DNA of 64,000 nucleotides, from contig CM059194.1 in NCBI GenBank assembly GCA_030323885.1, positions 3,693,191 to 3,757,190 on the forward strand. The letters are read 5' to 3'. This DNA comes from Branchipolynoe longqiensis. Its lineage: Eukaryota; Annelida; Polychaeta; Phyllodocida; Polynoidae. This document shows, in pieces, positions 1-10,299 of the stretch. Positions within the stretch are counted from its first letter, which is position 1, and the number at the start of each line of letters is the position of its first letter. A program made the position numbers and the translations under genes. The notes beneath the pieces are model-generated. The model did no database searches and was not told where the DNA came from. It was given only the letters and a program-made list of their open reading frames with translations.

Positions 1-689
1 TCACATCTATTATACAAGAGGGGACTGGGATGTCAGTCAAGTACAACTTTTATCATTTAATAAAACGTGGATATATAAAAGGGTGATACCCTTGTTTTTT
101 ATATTCTGTATTTAACTGTTGCTGTATGTTATTTATTGGGGATCAGGGTGGCTTGGTTGAAAACAATACGCTTTGTACCACTAGACAACTATTGAACACT
201 TTGTATGCCCCCTCCCCCCTAACACGTCTCCGATTCTCCTACAGTAGTATATTATTATCATTTATTAGCAACATTGAAACAAATTACTTGTACATAATTA
301 TAATCATCCATGGCTAGAAAACAAATACTTTGGTACTGATGTATGAAATATTATCATGAATGAAATATTTATAACATAGACAAAACCAGAATCATTTTGC
401 TCTGACGTAAAACGCAAGACACTAGGCTCCCTCTCATCCTTTCTGCCCGGAAGCAGGCCCGCCCGGAACCAGCGCGCCTGTCTTTGAGTGGATGGCTGGT
501 CTCAGTCCTGTCCGCATTGCTGATGCTGGACATTCCTCCAGCATCAAGGACGCATGACGTATATCCCAGCATATATCGCAGCGTATATCCCAGCATATAT
601 CCCAGCCCGCGTCCAAACAAGTTCCCAGGAAGCAAATCATTTCGGCAAATGTCCATTGGTGGCTATCTAAGTTGCGCCAGTCCGCATTA
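1..689. other. AT-rich unique sequence with a short ATATATCCCAGC repeat
   Basis: No coding region is recognisable. The only structure is a short tandem run at about 545-606, where units like CATATATCCCAG repeat four times with small changes, giving a partly palindromic ATATAT pattern. Confidence 0.5.
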
Positions 690-1570
690 ATGGGGCGGAG
701 TGGGGCGCGCGGGGCGGGGTGAGGTGAGGTGTGGTAGAGCAGGGTAGGGTGGGGAAGTGGGGAGGGAGGAGAGGAGCGGATCAGAGTGAGTTAGCGCTGG
801 ATGGGGTGAAGTTCGGCGGGGGGGCGGGGCGGGCGGGCGGGCGGGGCGGGGCGGGGCGGGGCGGCGGGGCGGTCGGGCGGGTCGGGCGGGTCGGGGCGGG
901 CGGGGGCGGGCGGGGCGGGCGGGGGCCGGGCGGGGGGGGGGCGGGGCGGGACGGGGCGGGCGGGGCGGGGCGGGGCGGGGGCGGGGCGGGGCGGGAGGGC
1001 GGGCGGGGCGGGCGGCGGGCGGGGCGGGCGGGGCGGGTGGGGCGGCGGGTGGCCGGCGGGGCGGGGCGGGCGGGGCGGGGTCGGGACGGGGCAGGGCGGG
1101 GCGTGGTGGGGCTGGCGTCGGTTTCGGACAGGGCAGGGTGATGTGGGGAGGGGTGGAGCACGGCGGAGCGGATCAGATGAGTTAGGGCTAGATGGGCGGG
1201 CTCAGAGGGGTGGGGCGTGACGGGACGGGGTCGGCCTGGTGGGGCATGGTGGAGCATGTTGGGGCGGGGTACGGTGGATGGGGCGTGGTTGGCCATGGTA
1301 TAGGCGGGGCGGATTGAACGGGAGAGGCAGGGTGGCCAGGGTGGGGGGGGCAGTGTTGGACCGGGGGGGCGGGGCGGGCGGTGGGGCGGGGCGGGGCGGG
1401 GCGGGGCGGGGCGGGGGCGGGGGCGGGGCGGGGGCTGGGCGGGGCGGGGGCGGGGCGGTACAGGTGGGGTGGCATGAGTTGTGGGGGTAGAACGGGGTAG
1501 GGTGGGGATGGGCAAGGCGCGGCGCGGTTGAGCGGGTCGGTGCAATACGAGGTGGGGCGTGGCCCGAAAC
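690..1570 (+). repeat. G-rich GGGGC/GGGCG low-complexity tract
   Basis: Almost 900 bases are built from GGGGC, GGGCG and GGGTCG units on the plus strand, densest at about 820-1080 and 1360-1460. G-runs of three or more separated by one to three bases occur dozens of times, so stable G-quadruplexes are expected. The complementary strand is C-rich and gives long Pro/Ala/Arg frames, which are composition artefacts and not genes. CpG is very frequent. Confidence 0.9.
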
Positions 1571-2450
1571 GCTCAAGGATGACGGGGGGGGGGGGAGAAG
1601 TCCCCGAGCAGCCATATACTGGACACTGAGGAGTTGGGCAGGGCGGGGACGGAGCGACGTGGATGCATGGTGGGCGGGTGTGGGCGGGGGCGGGGGAGGA
1701 AGGGGGAGGAAGGGCGAGGAAGGGGCAGGAAGGGGCAGGAAGGGGTCTTCAGCAGGGAATCACTGCGGTTACCAGTCGATCGCATACCGCCTAATCGCCG
1801 CCACCGTCCCAGAAAACCCGCACATCCGGAACGGCGTCGTCACATGTCGATTGCTTGACCATATTAGGAGCAAACTCCAATGGACAGATGATGGGCAAGC
1901 TTGCCAACTTGCCACTGCCTCGTGTTATTACTGACCTACTTTAGCTGTGTGGGTTCGCGCCATTTGGTCTATTCGTTTAAGAATCAATCCAAGCTTGTGT
2001 TTTAACTCAAATATTGTTTAAATCCGTCCAAATGTCAATTGAGTATTTCACCAGAAGACACATTTCAATTCGATATTATCATACAGATGGCTGAAGCAAA
2101 CCACGGCCATTTCTTAACATTTCAGTTGTCCTCTCAGATTAGGGCATGTGATGAGGGACTGTAACCGTGCTGTCATTCATATATTACATATAGACTGTGT
2201 TTGTTGTCTCATTGGGCAGTTGAGTGGCAGCCTGCCAATTATCCACTGCCTCGATTTATTTCTGGGTAGCAGCGGCGAGGTGTTCTTTCATTAATTTTGT
2301 TATTGTTGATTTATTCTGCTCATAACGGTTAAGTGCATGCACTTGTTTTCGCTGCTATGCAGTAGTGGTCATAATCCATATGGATTGATTTCCTTGAACC
2401 TATAATTTCTGAAAACTGAACAAGCAAACACCGAGCCAATTACTGACAAG
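1571..2450. other. Purine-rich AGGGGC tail, then unique AT-rich DNA
   Basis: About 1680-1755 carries a GGGGAGGAA/GGGGCAGGA run that continues the preceding G-rich tract. The rest shows no tandem structure, no tRNA-like box and no credible frame. Confidence 0.4.
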
Positions 2451-2454
2451 ATTG

Positions 2455-2820
2455 GTTGATTGTTTAAAGATTTACGTCCTGTCAACATCTAAGATCATAT
2501 CAGGACGGGTACCGACCTGTGATAGTGCACACTCATGGTGAATTTATAGTCCTGCCCCACTGAGGAACCAGGCCGATAACAGACCTGATATCCCACCCAG
2601 GCACATCATCCTGACTTGAATAGTGCCGTCCGACTGAGATTTCCGGAGGTCAGCATCATGACCTGATATCCCATTCAGTCACATTATCATGACTCTGAAC
2701 CAACCAGTCCTTGTATTGCCCTATGCTAATAATTCCGAGCGTCTTGCTTGGAAGTGACAAATATCGATGTCTAAACCCTGTAGGTTCAAATCCGACGATC
2801 CACCAACACAGGACACGGGC
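2455..2820 (-). mobile_element. SINE-B copy (tRNA-derived SINE), rearranged
   Basis: Read on the minus strand, the copy starts with a decayed tRNA-like head (box-B-like GGATTTGAACC near 2785-2797). It continues through a body shared with the copies near 7.8, 13.4, 41.7, 58.5 and 62.4 kb and ends in a tail matching TAGATGTTGCTAGGACG. The phrase 'gacctgatatcccac(t)cag' occurs twice (about 2583 and 2660), so the body carries an internal duplication. Retrotransposition would depend on a partner LINE. Confidence 0.75.
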
Positions 2821-3103
2821 ATTACTGACAGGATATGGCTTGTGCTTCTGGGTGAGCAGACTTGTGTTGGCCTCAGTAGTTTGGTAGTTCGCCTTCCTAC
2901 TACACAACACTGGTTGTGTCTGCATCTCCATCATCAGGTTATGTATGGTCTGTCTCCATGTTAGGGCCGGGAACAGCACCCTTTACGACCACCGGCTGGT
3001 AATAGCAAGGAGGGGTAGGGGAGGGTGTGTGGGGAGGGGGCAGGTGGTGGGGCTGGTGGTGGTGGCTCAATCAGTCAGGACACAGTGAACAGTAGTCACC
3101 CAC

Positions 3104-4995
3104 TCTACCCAGGTCTACCCTGTCCTACCCAGTCCTACCCAATCCTACCCAGTCCTACTACAGTCTACCCAGTACTTCCCAGTTCTACCCAGCCTTATCC
3201 AGCCCTACGCAGTTCTACCCAGTACTACCCAGTTCTACCCAGTTCTTGCCATACCCACTTAGTCCTACCCAGTATTACCCATTCCTACCCATTCCTACCC
3301 AGTTCTAGCCAGTTCTACCCAGCTCTACCCAGCTATACCCAGTCATAGCCAGTCAAAACCAGCCCTACCACAGTCTACCCAGTTCTACCCAGCCTTATTC
3401 AGCCCTACCCAGTCCTACTACAGTATACCCAGTACTTCCCAGTTCTACCCAGCCTTATCTAGCCCTACGTAGTTCTACCCAGTACTACCCAGTTCTACCA
3501 GTTCTTGCCATCCCCACTTAGTCCTACCCAGTATTACCCATTCCTACCCATTCCTACCCAGTTCTAGCCAGTTCTACCCAGCTCTACCCAGCTATACGCA
3601 GTCATAGCCAGTCAAAACCAGCCCTACCACAGTCTACCCAGTTCTACCCAGCCTTATTCAGCCCTACCCAGTCCTTCCCAGTTCTACCCATTCCTACCCA
3701 GTCCTACCCAGTTCTACCCAGTCCTACCACAGTCTACGCAGTCCTTCCCAGTTCTACCCAGCCTTATTCAGCCCTACCCAGTTCTACCCAGTACTACCCA
3801 GTTATATCCAGTTCTTGCCATCGCCATTTAGTCCTACCCAGTATTACCCAGTCCTACCCAGTCCTACCCAGTTCTGCCCAGTTCTACCCAGTTCTACCCA
3901 GTTCTACCCAGTTCTACCCAGTTCTACCCAGTCATACCCAGCCCTACCACAGTCTACCCATTCCTTCCCAGTTCTACTCAGCCTTATTCAGCCCTACCCA
4001 GTTCTTCCCAGTTCTACCCAGTCCTACCCAGTTCTACCCAGTCCTACCACAGTCTACGAAGTCGTTCCCAGTTCTACCCAGCCTTATTCAGCCCTACCCA
4101 GTTCTACCCAGTCCTACCCAGTCCCACCCAGTCCCACACATCCCTACCACAGTCTACCCAGTCCTTCCCAGTTCTACCCAGCCTTATTCAGCCCTACCCA
4201 GTTCTACCCAGTCCTACCCAGTCCTACCCAGTCCCACCCATCCCTACCACAGTCTACCCAGTCCTTCCCAGTTCTACCCAGCCTTATTCAGCCCTACCCA
4301 GTTCTACCCAGTACTACCCAGTTCTACCCAGTCCTACCCAGTTATATCCAGTTCTACCCAGTCCCACCCATCCCTACCACAGTCTACCCAGTCCTTCCCA
4401 GTTATATCCAGCCTTATCCAGCCCTACCCAGTTCTACCCAGTTCTACCCAGTCCTACCCAGTCCCACCCATCCCTACCACAGTCTACCCAATCCTTCCCA
4501 GTTCTACCCAGCCTTATCCAGCCCTACCCAGTTATACCCAGTTATACCCAGTCCTACCCAGTCCCACCCATCCCTACCACAGTCTACCTAGTCCTTCCCA
4601 GTTCTACCACTATTTACGAACCACCCAGTTTAACCCAGTTCTACCCAGTCCTACCCAGTCCCACCCATCCCTACCACAGTCTACCCAGTCCTTCCCAGTT
4701 CTACCCAGCCTTATCCAGCCCTACCCAGTTATACCCAGTAATACCCAGTTCTACCCAGTTCTCGCCATCCCCACTTAGTCCTACCCAGTATTACCCTGTC
4801 CTACCCAGTCATACACAATCCTTCCCAGTCCTAACCATCACTACTCAGTTCTACTCAGTCCTACATTCGTACAGTCATACACAGTCATACTCAATCATTA
4901 CTAGTCCTACCCAGCACTATCCAGTCCTACCCATTGCTACCCAGTCCTACCCAGTCCAAACCAGTCCTAACCATCACTACTCAGTTCTGCTCAGT
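3104..4995. repeat. 10-bp minisatellite (CCCAGTTCTA / CCCAGTCCTA) with higher-order repeats
   Basis: Nearly 190 copies of a 10-base unit, mostly CCCAGTTCTA or CCCAGTCCTA, with variants such as CCCAGCCTTA and CCACAGTCTA. Variant order itself repeats. A 26-unit block of 260 bp recurs from about 3151 to 3411. Further on, a 10-unit block of 100 bp marked by TCCCTACCACAGTCTACCCA recurs at about 4141, 4241, 4371, 4471, 4571 and 4669. The 258-residue Ser/Tyr/Pro/Gln frame over it is repeat translation, because 30 bp equals three units and ten codons. Confidence 0.95.
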
Positions 4996-5146
4996 CCTAC
5001 CAATTGTAGGTATAATATGTTCGGTATTGTTGTGTTGTATATCATGTTCTACACAATAATCTAAACATTCCGATAACCACAACGATAGAGCCATATCGGA
5101 GGGAGGCAGGAACATTGATTCATGTCCCTACATAATATGATCAATG

Positions 5147-5470
5147 GGTATGCAGGTATTGCAATACCTCAGGGAGTTTGACACCCCTGCCCTGCAGAAT
5201 TGTAAACCACTGCCTTGTGGTACAGGTTCTTGACAGAACCGAAGGCTCAGGGAGCAAACCCTAAACAGAAAACCATGTCACTGTGGCAGCATCAAGGGCG
5301 GTTGATGTATGGAACTCACAACATCTCCCGACCAGCCACTGCAGGCACAAATAGTTTTGCGCCTGTCTGGACATGTTCTTGCCAGTTCTTGCCAAGACCT
5401 CTATTTGCTCCCTGAGAGAGTGTTGCTGGTAACTTGCAAAAGCCAGCACCACTTCAACACTTTTGCAGGC
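5147..5470 (+). mobile_element. Interspersed repeat 'element C', copy 1
   Basis: About 320 bp beginning at a perfect palindrome AGGTATTGCAATACCT (5155-5170). It is shared with copies near 37.3-37.6 kb (minus strand) and 44.4 kb. Conserved landmarks are 'gtaaaccactgccttgtggtacagg', 'ggagcaaaccctaaacagaaaaccatg' and 'caacatctcccgacca'. No coding capacity, no tRNA-like boxes and no clear terminal inverted repeats are seen, so the class is unknown. It is likely a non-autonomous element. Confidence 0.7.
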
Positions 5471-6159
5471 AGCCTTCATGAAATGTACAACCACACAAAG
5501 AGCGACAGTACAGTAATGAAAGCAGACTTTGTCGTATCGCGACCGACAGCATGATGATGATGATGATGATAACCCTGCCCAGTATGCACCCATTATGTAT
5601 CAATTATTCAAATTGCTAAATTTATAACTGAAATCATCTTCTTCCTTTTTGTTGCCAAGCCCAGCATCTTAAAACTTCGTCCAGCATATGTTAGCCTCGT
5701 TTTGGAACTGTCCGCCATTTTGCATTCACTTGTCCCATAAGGGCACTTGCCTGTGAAGAGAACACAGTTTCATTGCGTGTGACTTGCCTCTATAGATCCC
5801 TTTGCACCCTCCTACCCACCCTCAACTCCCCAAGCCTTCAACATCCCCCCACCCACCCCTAACACAGACTACAAAACAACACCTCCAACACACACACAAA
5901 TCAATGTTTCAATCAATACCACTCACTCGCAATTCCCCTCACAACGTGTTGCCCCGGGTGAAATCTGCGGCACCCAGGACTATTTTACATAAGAGCTTCG
6001 CGTGAGGAATATACATCTTAGAATTAGATAAATGCCGATGTGCTTACGCACCAAGTTGCTTCATAAGTTGCGTATAACTTCTTGCGTCTTCAGACGAGTC
6101 TCTACAACCACTCATTTGGGGAATTTGGGGGCGCTTGCCCAGGCCATAGTGGCTCATGT
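5471..6159. other. Unique sequence with a (GAT)n microsatellite
   Basis: A (GAT)n run lies at about 5551-5571. About 5795-5910 is A/C-rich (CACCC, ACACAC). No gene or mobile element is recognisable. Confidence 0.4.
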
Positions 6160-6345
6160 TGTTGTTGGAGTTTTACCCCCTGGCCACATCTAACGTCATA
6201 TTTGGACCGGTACCGACTTGTGAGAGTGGACACTAATGGGTCTTTGGGACTTTGGGCCGGCTTGCCGAGGCCATATTGGCTCTTGTTGTTGTTGTTGGAG
6301 TTTTATGTTCTGGCAACATCTAGGGCCATATCAGGAGAACTTTGA
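6160..6345 (-). mobile_element. Two SINE-B 3'-end fragments in tandem
   Basis: Two partial copies of the SINE-B 3' end sit in the same orientation, at about 6165-6240 and 6285-6345. Each contains the 'ttggagttttaygt...tggc(c/a)acatcta' block, and both are preceded by 'ggccatagtggctc..gttgttg'. The pair looks like a local duplication of a 5'-truncated insertion. Confidence 0.6.
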
Positions 6346-6437
6346 TATTATCGGCCCTACAACACACATCTTTGGTATCCTTAAATTGGTGGCCAAGCCA
6401 GCCTTGCAAGGCCTTTGCTTCACTGAGCCGCTGCGAT

Positions 6438-6905
6438 CCAGTCGCTATCATGAGTCGCTCCGAACCCATACAATGAGGCATCACTGTAGACAGAAATGCA
6501 TGGGTTCGAAGACTGGATGATTTTGGCTTTCCCATTGAAAGTGGCGGCAAATTCTACCCACCATTTCAGGTCTAATCGAAATTCATCGTTTAGCCTAACT
6601 TTGATATTTTACAGAAGGGACCAGATCATATGCTCTACGCAAGAAGGTGTGCCCCCCGTGTATGACGTTACAGCAGTGTGGGAGCACACCTGCCAAGCTC
6701 TCCAGCTCTTTTTTGGTTGCTTTACTGCGGTGCAGAAATAAACGTAATTGGTCTTGCAATTTAGTTAGTTTGTCTGCTGGGAGCCTTAGCACCATGTGAA
6801 CCGAATCAACATCGATACCTAAGAAAGGAACCACTTGATTTGGATAAGTAGGCCCTCTCTCACCATGCACCGAATCACAATAGTTTCTTCGTAATAAGGT
6901 ACTGT
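6438..6905 (-). pseudogene. DIRS-like retrotransposon RT/RNase H relic
   Basis: The minus-strand frame from 6870 to 6595 contains FLGIDVDS, then VLRLPADKL, KKELESLAGVLPH and FLRRAYDL. In that order these are hallmarks of the C-terminal reverse transcriptase region of tyrosine-recombinase (DIRS/Ngaro-type) retrotransposons. After a frameshift near 6600 the next frame reads RLDLKWWVEF and then VYSDASLYGFGATH, the start of the linked RNase H domain with its catalytic Asp in the SDAS motif. The frame stops at about 6440. Upstream RT motifs, including the catalytic Asp residues, and any recombinase are absent. It is a dead fragment. The family call rests on motif recognition and not on a search. 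Confidence 0.75.
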
Positions 6906-6939
6906 TGTGGGGTGTGTGAGGGAAATAGGAAATATTGCT

Positions 6940-7015
6940 CCTTGGGCGCGAATCAAACTCGCATCAATTGGATTCAAGGCTAGTGTGCTAAGCATTCACC
7001 ATCTAGGGGCCGTGA
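6940..7015 (-). other. Possible decayed tRNA-like SINE head
   Basis: On the minus strand the sequence reads like a tRNA relic: a box-A-like 'gatggtgaatgcttagc' followed about 40 bases later by a box-B-like GAGTTTGATTCGCGC. Acceptor pairing is poor, so it is unlikely to be a functional tRNA gene. It could be chance similarity. Confidence 0.25.
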
Positions 7016-7302
7016 TGTCACGTGTCTATGCTGCTACTTGCCTGAAAGGTCAGTGCAGCTTATTGCAGTGCTTTTCTTTATTTTGGAGATATTACTAGTG
7101 AAAACATGCGACATCATTTTGGTGTGCACAACGACCAGGCAAACTGAGGAGACAGTTCATAAATAATCGGCTTCCCGATAACTATACTCATATACTTCCT
7201 TATACAACACATGAAATGCAGCACTGGCAAGTTCTAATACAGCGACATACTTTACTATTCGCCTATTCTTTCCATGTGGAAATAAATGTTAAAAAAATAT
7301 TT

Positions 7303-7600
7303 GTGGTGTTCTCTGTGGCAGAGTGGTTAGAGTGTCTGACCTTTTTCTAGTTTGGACTCCTAATCTGAAGGTCGCTGTTTCGATTCCCCATGCTCCCACC
7401 TCTGCCACTTTGGTTTTCCACTGCTATTCATAACTTATAGCATCATCAAAGGGCAGTTGCTCTCATACTATGTCTATGTGGTGTGGGAGGTTACAAATCC
7501 TTTGGGTCGGTCTAGGCTTGGGCTTTCTATCAACAAACTGTCTAATGGTGAAAACAAGTCTATTCAGACTTATCTACGATAGATGGTATAAATCTTCAAG
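7303..7600 (+). mobile_element. SINE-A copy 1 (tRNA-derived SINE)
   Basis: The head resembles a tRNA gene: box-A-like TGGCAGAGTGG, an anticodon-loop-like CTCCTAA (CCU, as in tRNA-Arg) and box-B-like GTTTCGATTCCC. An extra T-rich stretch, CTTTTTCTAG, interrupts the region between the D arm and the anticodon arm in every copy. The body has 'tctgccactttggttttccac' and 'catagtatgagag'-type sequence. The tail has the AAGTCTATTCAGACTT hairpin and ends near CTTCAAG. RNA polymerase III would transcribe an intact copy from the internal boxes. Confidence 0.85.
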
Positions 7601-7751
7601 ACAAACAAAAATTGGATATGTAAGATCAAATGGAGTCAAGCGACACGGTTTGGAACAAAATCATGTTAATACCAGATTCTGTATCTTTAATAATGTTAGG
7701 TCATATCCATGAAAATATGCACGGCGGTTAATTAATGGACCGAATATAATT

Positions 7752-8290
7752 AAAGCTGCATAGTCTGATGCTTTTGTTTGTTGTTTGTTTGTTGTTGTTT
7801 TACGTCCTAGCAACATCTAAGGTCATATCAGGACGGGTACCAACTTGTGACAGTGCACACTCATAGCGACTTTATAGTGCTGTCCCACTGGGAAACCAAG
7901 CCGCCAGTCACCATGACCTGGTATCCCACTCAGTCACATTATCCTGACACTGAGCACACCAGTCCTTGCCCTGTCATAATAATGCCGAGCGCCTGGCTAG
8001 GAAGTGACAAGTATCAATTTTTAAGTCATTGGTTTGACTCGACCAGGGTTCGAACCCACAACCCCAATATGTCCCAGCACAGGAGACGGATGCTCTACCT
8101 CATTCCACCATCCCGTCTGGTCCCGATGATTTTGAATTTCTGAGACAAATACATTATGCTAATTGGAATAATCTACTTCACTTTATTTGAAGTAACATTT
8201 ATTTTTAATGGCTAACTTTGGAGATATTTGACATCGAATTCTGACACCATGGACTTCAGCAGTAACATATTCTATTAAGGTAACTTAGTT
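7752..8290 (+). mobile_element. Element M (MITE-like) copy, split by a SINE-B
   Basis: The first 20-odd bases (TTAAAGCTGCATAGTCTGATG) are the conserved terminal sequence of element M. The rest of the copy resumes at about 8129 after the SINE-B insertion and runs through the conserved 'gaatttctgagacaaatacattatg' and 'ggctaactttggagatatttg' blocks. Its 3' end is degraded into 8290-8425. It is the left partner of an inverted pair with the copy at 8430-8793. Confidence 0.7.
7777..8124 (-). mobile_element. SINE-B, near full length, with target-site duplication
   Basis: The tRNA-like head is at the right end (about 8045-8120; box-B-like GGGTTCGAACCC in reverse). The body and the TAGATGTTGCTAGGACGTAA tail run to the left and end in an A-rich run (here T/G-rich TTTGTTTGTTG). 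The flanks are GATGCTTTTG (7767-7776) and GATGATTTTG (8125-8134), a 10-base target-site duplication with one mismatch. This shows insertion into the 5' end of an element M copy. Confidence 0.85.
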
Positions 8291-8429
8291 TGCAGCAACG
8301 CTAGGCAGCAGCGGTGTTTAATAAGTTCACGGTTATCTGATAAACCTTTTGATTTAAAAAATTTGATGTTTTTATCGGAAATTATTTTTTAAAACCATAA
8401 CGAGCTGGCCTAGATCAACCAGAAGAGGA

Positions 8430-8793
8430 CCTTAGATCTGCATAGTCTGATGAAGCATCAGATTTTCCAAATCAAAGCAATTATCTAGATTTGATTCTAC
8501 ATATCTAACTTAGATACTGATGCACTTATTAAGTATTTGTTACCAGATAGAAGGGAATGCTGAGTCGATTTAATAAAACCTGTTACTGCAAAAGCCTATG
8601 GTATCAGAGTTTTGGAGTGCTTGCCAACATTATTTTCACATGCTTGAATTTCAAATATCTCAAAAGGTAGCCATTTCAATTAAAAGTTACTTCAAACTAA
8701 ATTAAGGTAGATTATAATGATCAATTTAATATACCTATCTCAGAAGAATGTGAGAAACTCAAGGCCATCGGACTAGGCAACTTTAAGTTAATC
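8430..8793 (-). mobile_element. Element M (MITE-like) complete copy
   Basis: About 364 bp with inverted ends: CTGCATAGTCTGATGAAGC on the left and CATCGGACTAGGCAACTTTAA on the right. The family consensus end reads TTAAAGTTGCATAGTC. No coding capacity. A TTAA at the edges could be a piggyBac-type target site or part of the terminal repeat; I cannot separate the two. Copies near 11.9, 25.7, 26.4, 27.9, 34.7, 38.2, 44.1 and 46.2 kb share the same order of blocks. Confidence 0.8.
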
Positions 8794-9527
8794 TGTAAGT
8801 GACGCATCTCTAAGATACATGAATAATGCCTATCAATTGATGACACTGTTTGTAATGGAGGCAATTTATATATCTGTGTCCATCGAAAATGGCAGTTAAT
8901 CCGTTGCTCAGAACCTTAATTGAATATTGTGACTAGAGTAGTCTTAACGACGGGAGATGTAACTTATAACTGTGTGTGAGGGGTGGGGTGGGGTGCGGGG
9001 TCGTCACACTTATATGCACGACTCAGGTTGATGTCAAATATGACGACAACAGCATCAAGTCACTGGCAGGCTGAACAGTTTAAAAGCTTTCTGACTTCCA
9101 GGTGAATGGCGCTAATGAAAGGGCTTCAGGGGAGATTCACTTAACACTGACAGACGGTGCAGTCGCTAATGCACTCACCTTTCATCCGAGGGCCATATTT
9201 AGGCCGATAGCTTTTTGTCAGGAGGGGTAATAAAGAGTGGCATTAGGAGTAGCTTCGAGAGGAATTGAGTGAAATTGCCATCAGTGTTTTGTAGTTAGCG
9301 TTGGAGGGATGGCGAATGTAGTGGTCCATATGTACAGTTGGTGTGGGCTGAGGGGGGGGGGGGGACTGGGGGGCGGTGGTGGCTGCTCCCTGTGTGATAG
9401 ATATGGGAAGGGACAGGGGGAGGGGCAGGGGAGGGGGAGGGGGAGGTGATTTATATGTCATAAAGGGAGGATGCTGGTCTGATGTGGAGGAAATAGGTGA
9501 CGGGGGAGGGCAGAGGTGACAGAGAAG
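8794..9527. other. Mostly unique sequence, with a G-homopolymer
   Basis: A GGGGTGGGGTGGGG patch lies near 8980-9000, a run of 13 G at about 9352-9364, and a GGGGGAGGGG run at 9410-9450. No gene is recognisable. Confidence 0.4.
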
Positions 9528-9790
9528 GGTGTAGGTCTATGCGTCTGACAGCGCTTATATAGGTTCATACATGACAGAAGAGGGTGTGTGCCTATGTGCT
9601 TGACATTGCTTATATAGGCTTATATGTGACAGACGAGGTGTAGGCCTATGTGTGACAGCGCTTATATAGGATTACATGTGATATATGAGAGTGTAGGCCA
9701 ATATTTCTCATATACAGACGAGGTGTAGGCCTATGTGTGTGACACCGCTTATACGTTATATAGGCTAATACGTGACAGAGGAGAATTGAT
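9528..9790. repeat. Short array of about 53-bp repeats
   Basis: About four to five diverged units share 'ggtgtaggcctatgtgtgacagcgcttatatagg'. The GACA(G)CGCTTATATAGG landmark falls at about 9547, 9601, 9654 and 9741, giving periods of about 53 bp and one longer gap. Confidence 0.85.
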
Positions 9791-9889
9791 ACTTATGTCT
9801 GAATGCAGGGGGATATTGGCTTATATTTTACCGCGGAAGCTGTAATATAAGTATATAACTGAGCCTGGTGGGGGGTGGGGAGCGGGTGC

Positions 9890-10280
9890 TTGCACTGAGC
9901 CTGACCGCGCATTCGGGAGGAGGGGATGGGGAGGACGGGGTGGGGAGGAGGGGTGGGGACGAGGGGTTGGTGAGGAGGAGGTGGTTGGGGAGGAGGGGTG
10001 GGGAGGAGGGGCTGGGGAGGAGGTGGGCGAAGGCTGCCCCGTGTGTACCGGCCTATAAAACAGGCCCGCCCCACCTTGCCGATTGCCGACCGGCGTCCAC
10101 CTGACCCCTGACCTCCCAGCTCCCGCCGCCGCCCGCCGCTGGGCGGCGCCACTAAATTACCTGCCCCGCTGAGCGGTCGTCATCTCGTTTCATCTCACGT
10201 CTTCACGCATCATCTCGCGCCTCTTCATTACCGCTAATGGCGCTGGTGCTGTCCCGCGCATGACCGAGAGGTGAGGCCGG
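9890..10280 (+). promoter_or_regulatory. GC-rich TATA-containing promoter-like patch (candidate)
   Basis: After a (GGGGAGGA)n tract, a GC-rich, CpG-rich segment contains CCTATAAAACAGGC at about 10050-10063, a good TATA-box match. About 210 bases further on, ATGACCGAGAG is followed by GTGAGG (about 10260-10276), an acceptable splice donor. Together these could be a core promoter and a short first exon with a start codon. No protein family can be recognised in so few codons, and no downstream exon is identified. This is inference from motif order only. Confidence 0.3.
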
Positions 10281-10299
10281 TGATCCGGGCCCATCCGGC

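Noticed and set aside
781..1545. A 254-codon Pro/Arg/Ala-rich minus frame
   Set aside because: Pure composition effect of the GGGGC tract.
3815..4591. A 258-codon Tyr/Pro/Ser/Gln-rich frame resembling an adhesive or byssal repeat protein
   Set aside because: The 10-bp unit gives a 10-codon, 30-bp periodicity that keeps the frame open. Neighbouring repeats are broken by single-base changes and there is no signal peptide.
7303..7400. Functional tRNA-Arg(CCU) gene
   Set aside because: The arm between D stem and anticodon is interrupted by a T-rich insert, acceptor ends do not pair, and the same head occurs on all SINE-A copies.
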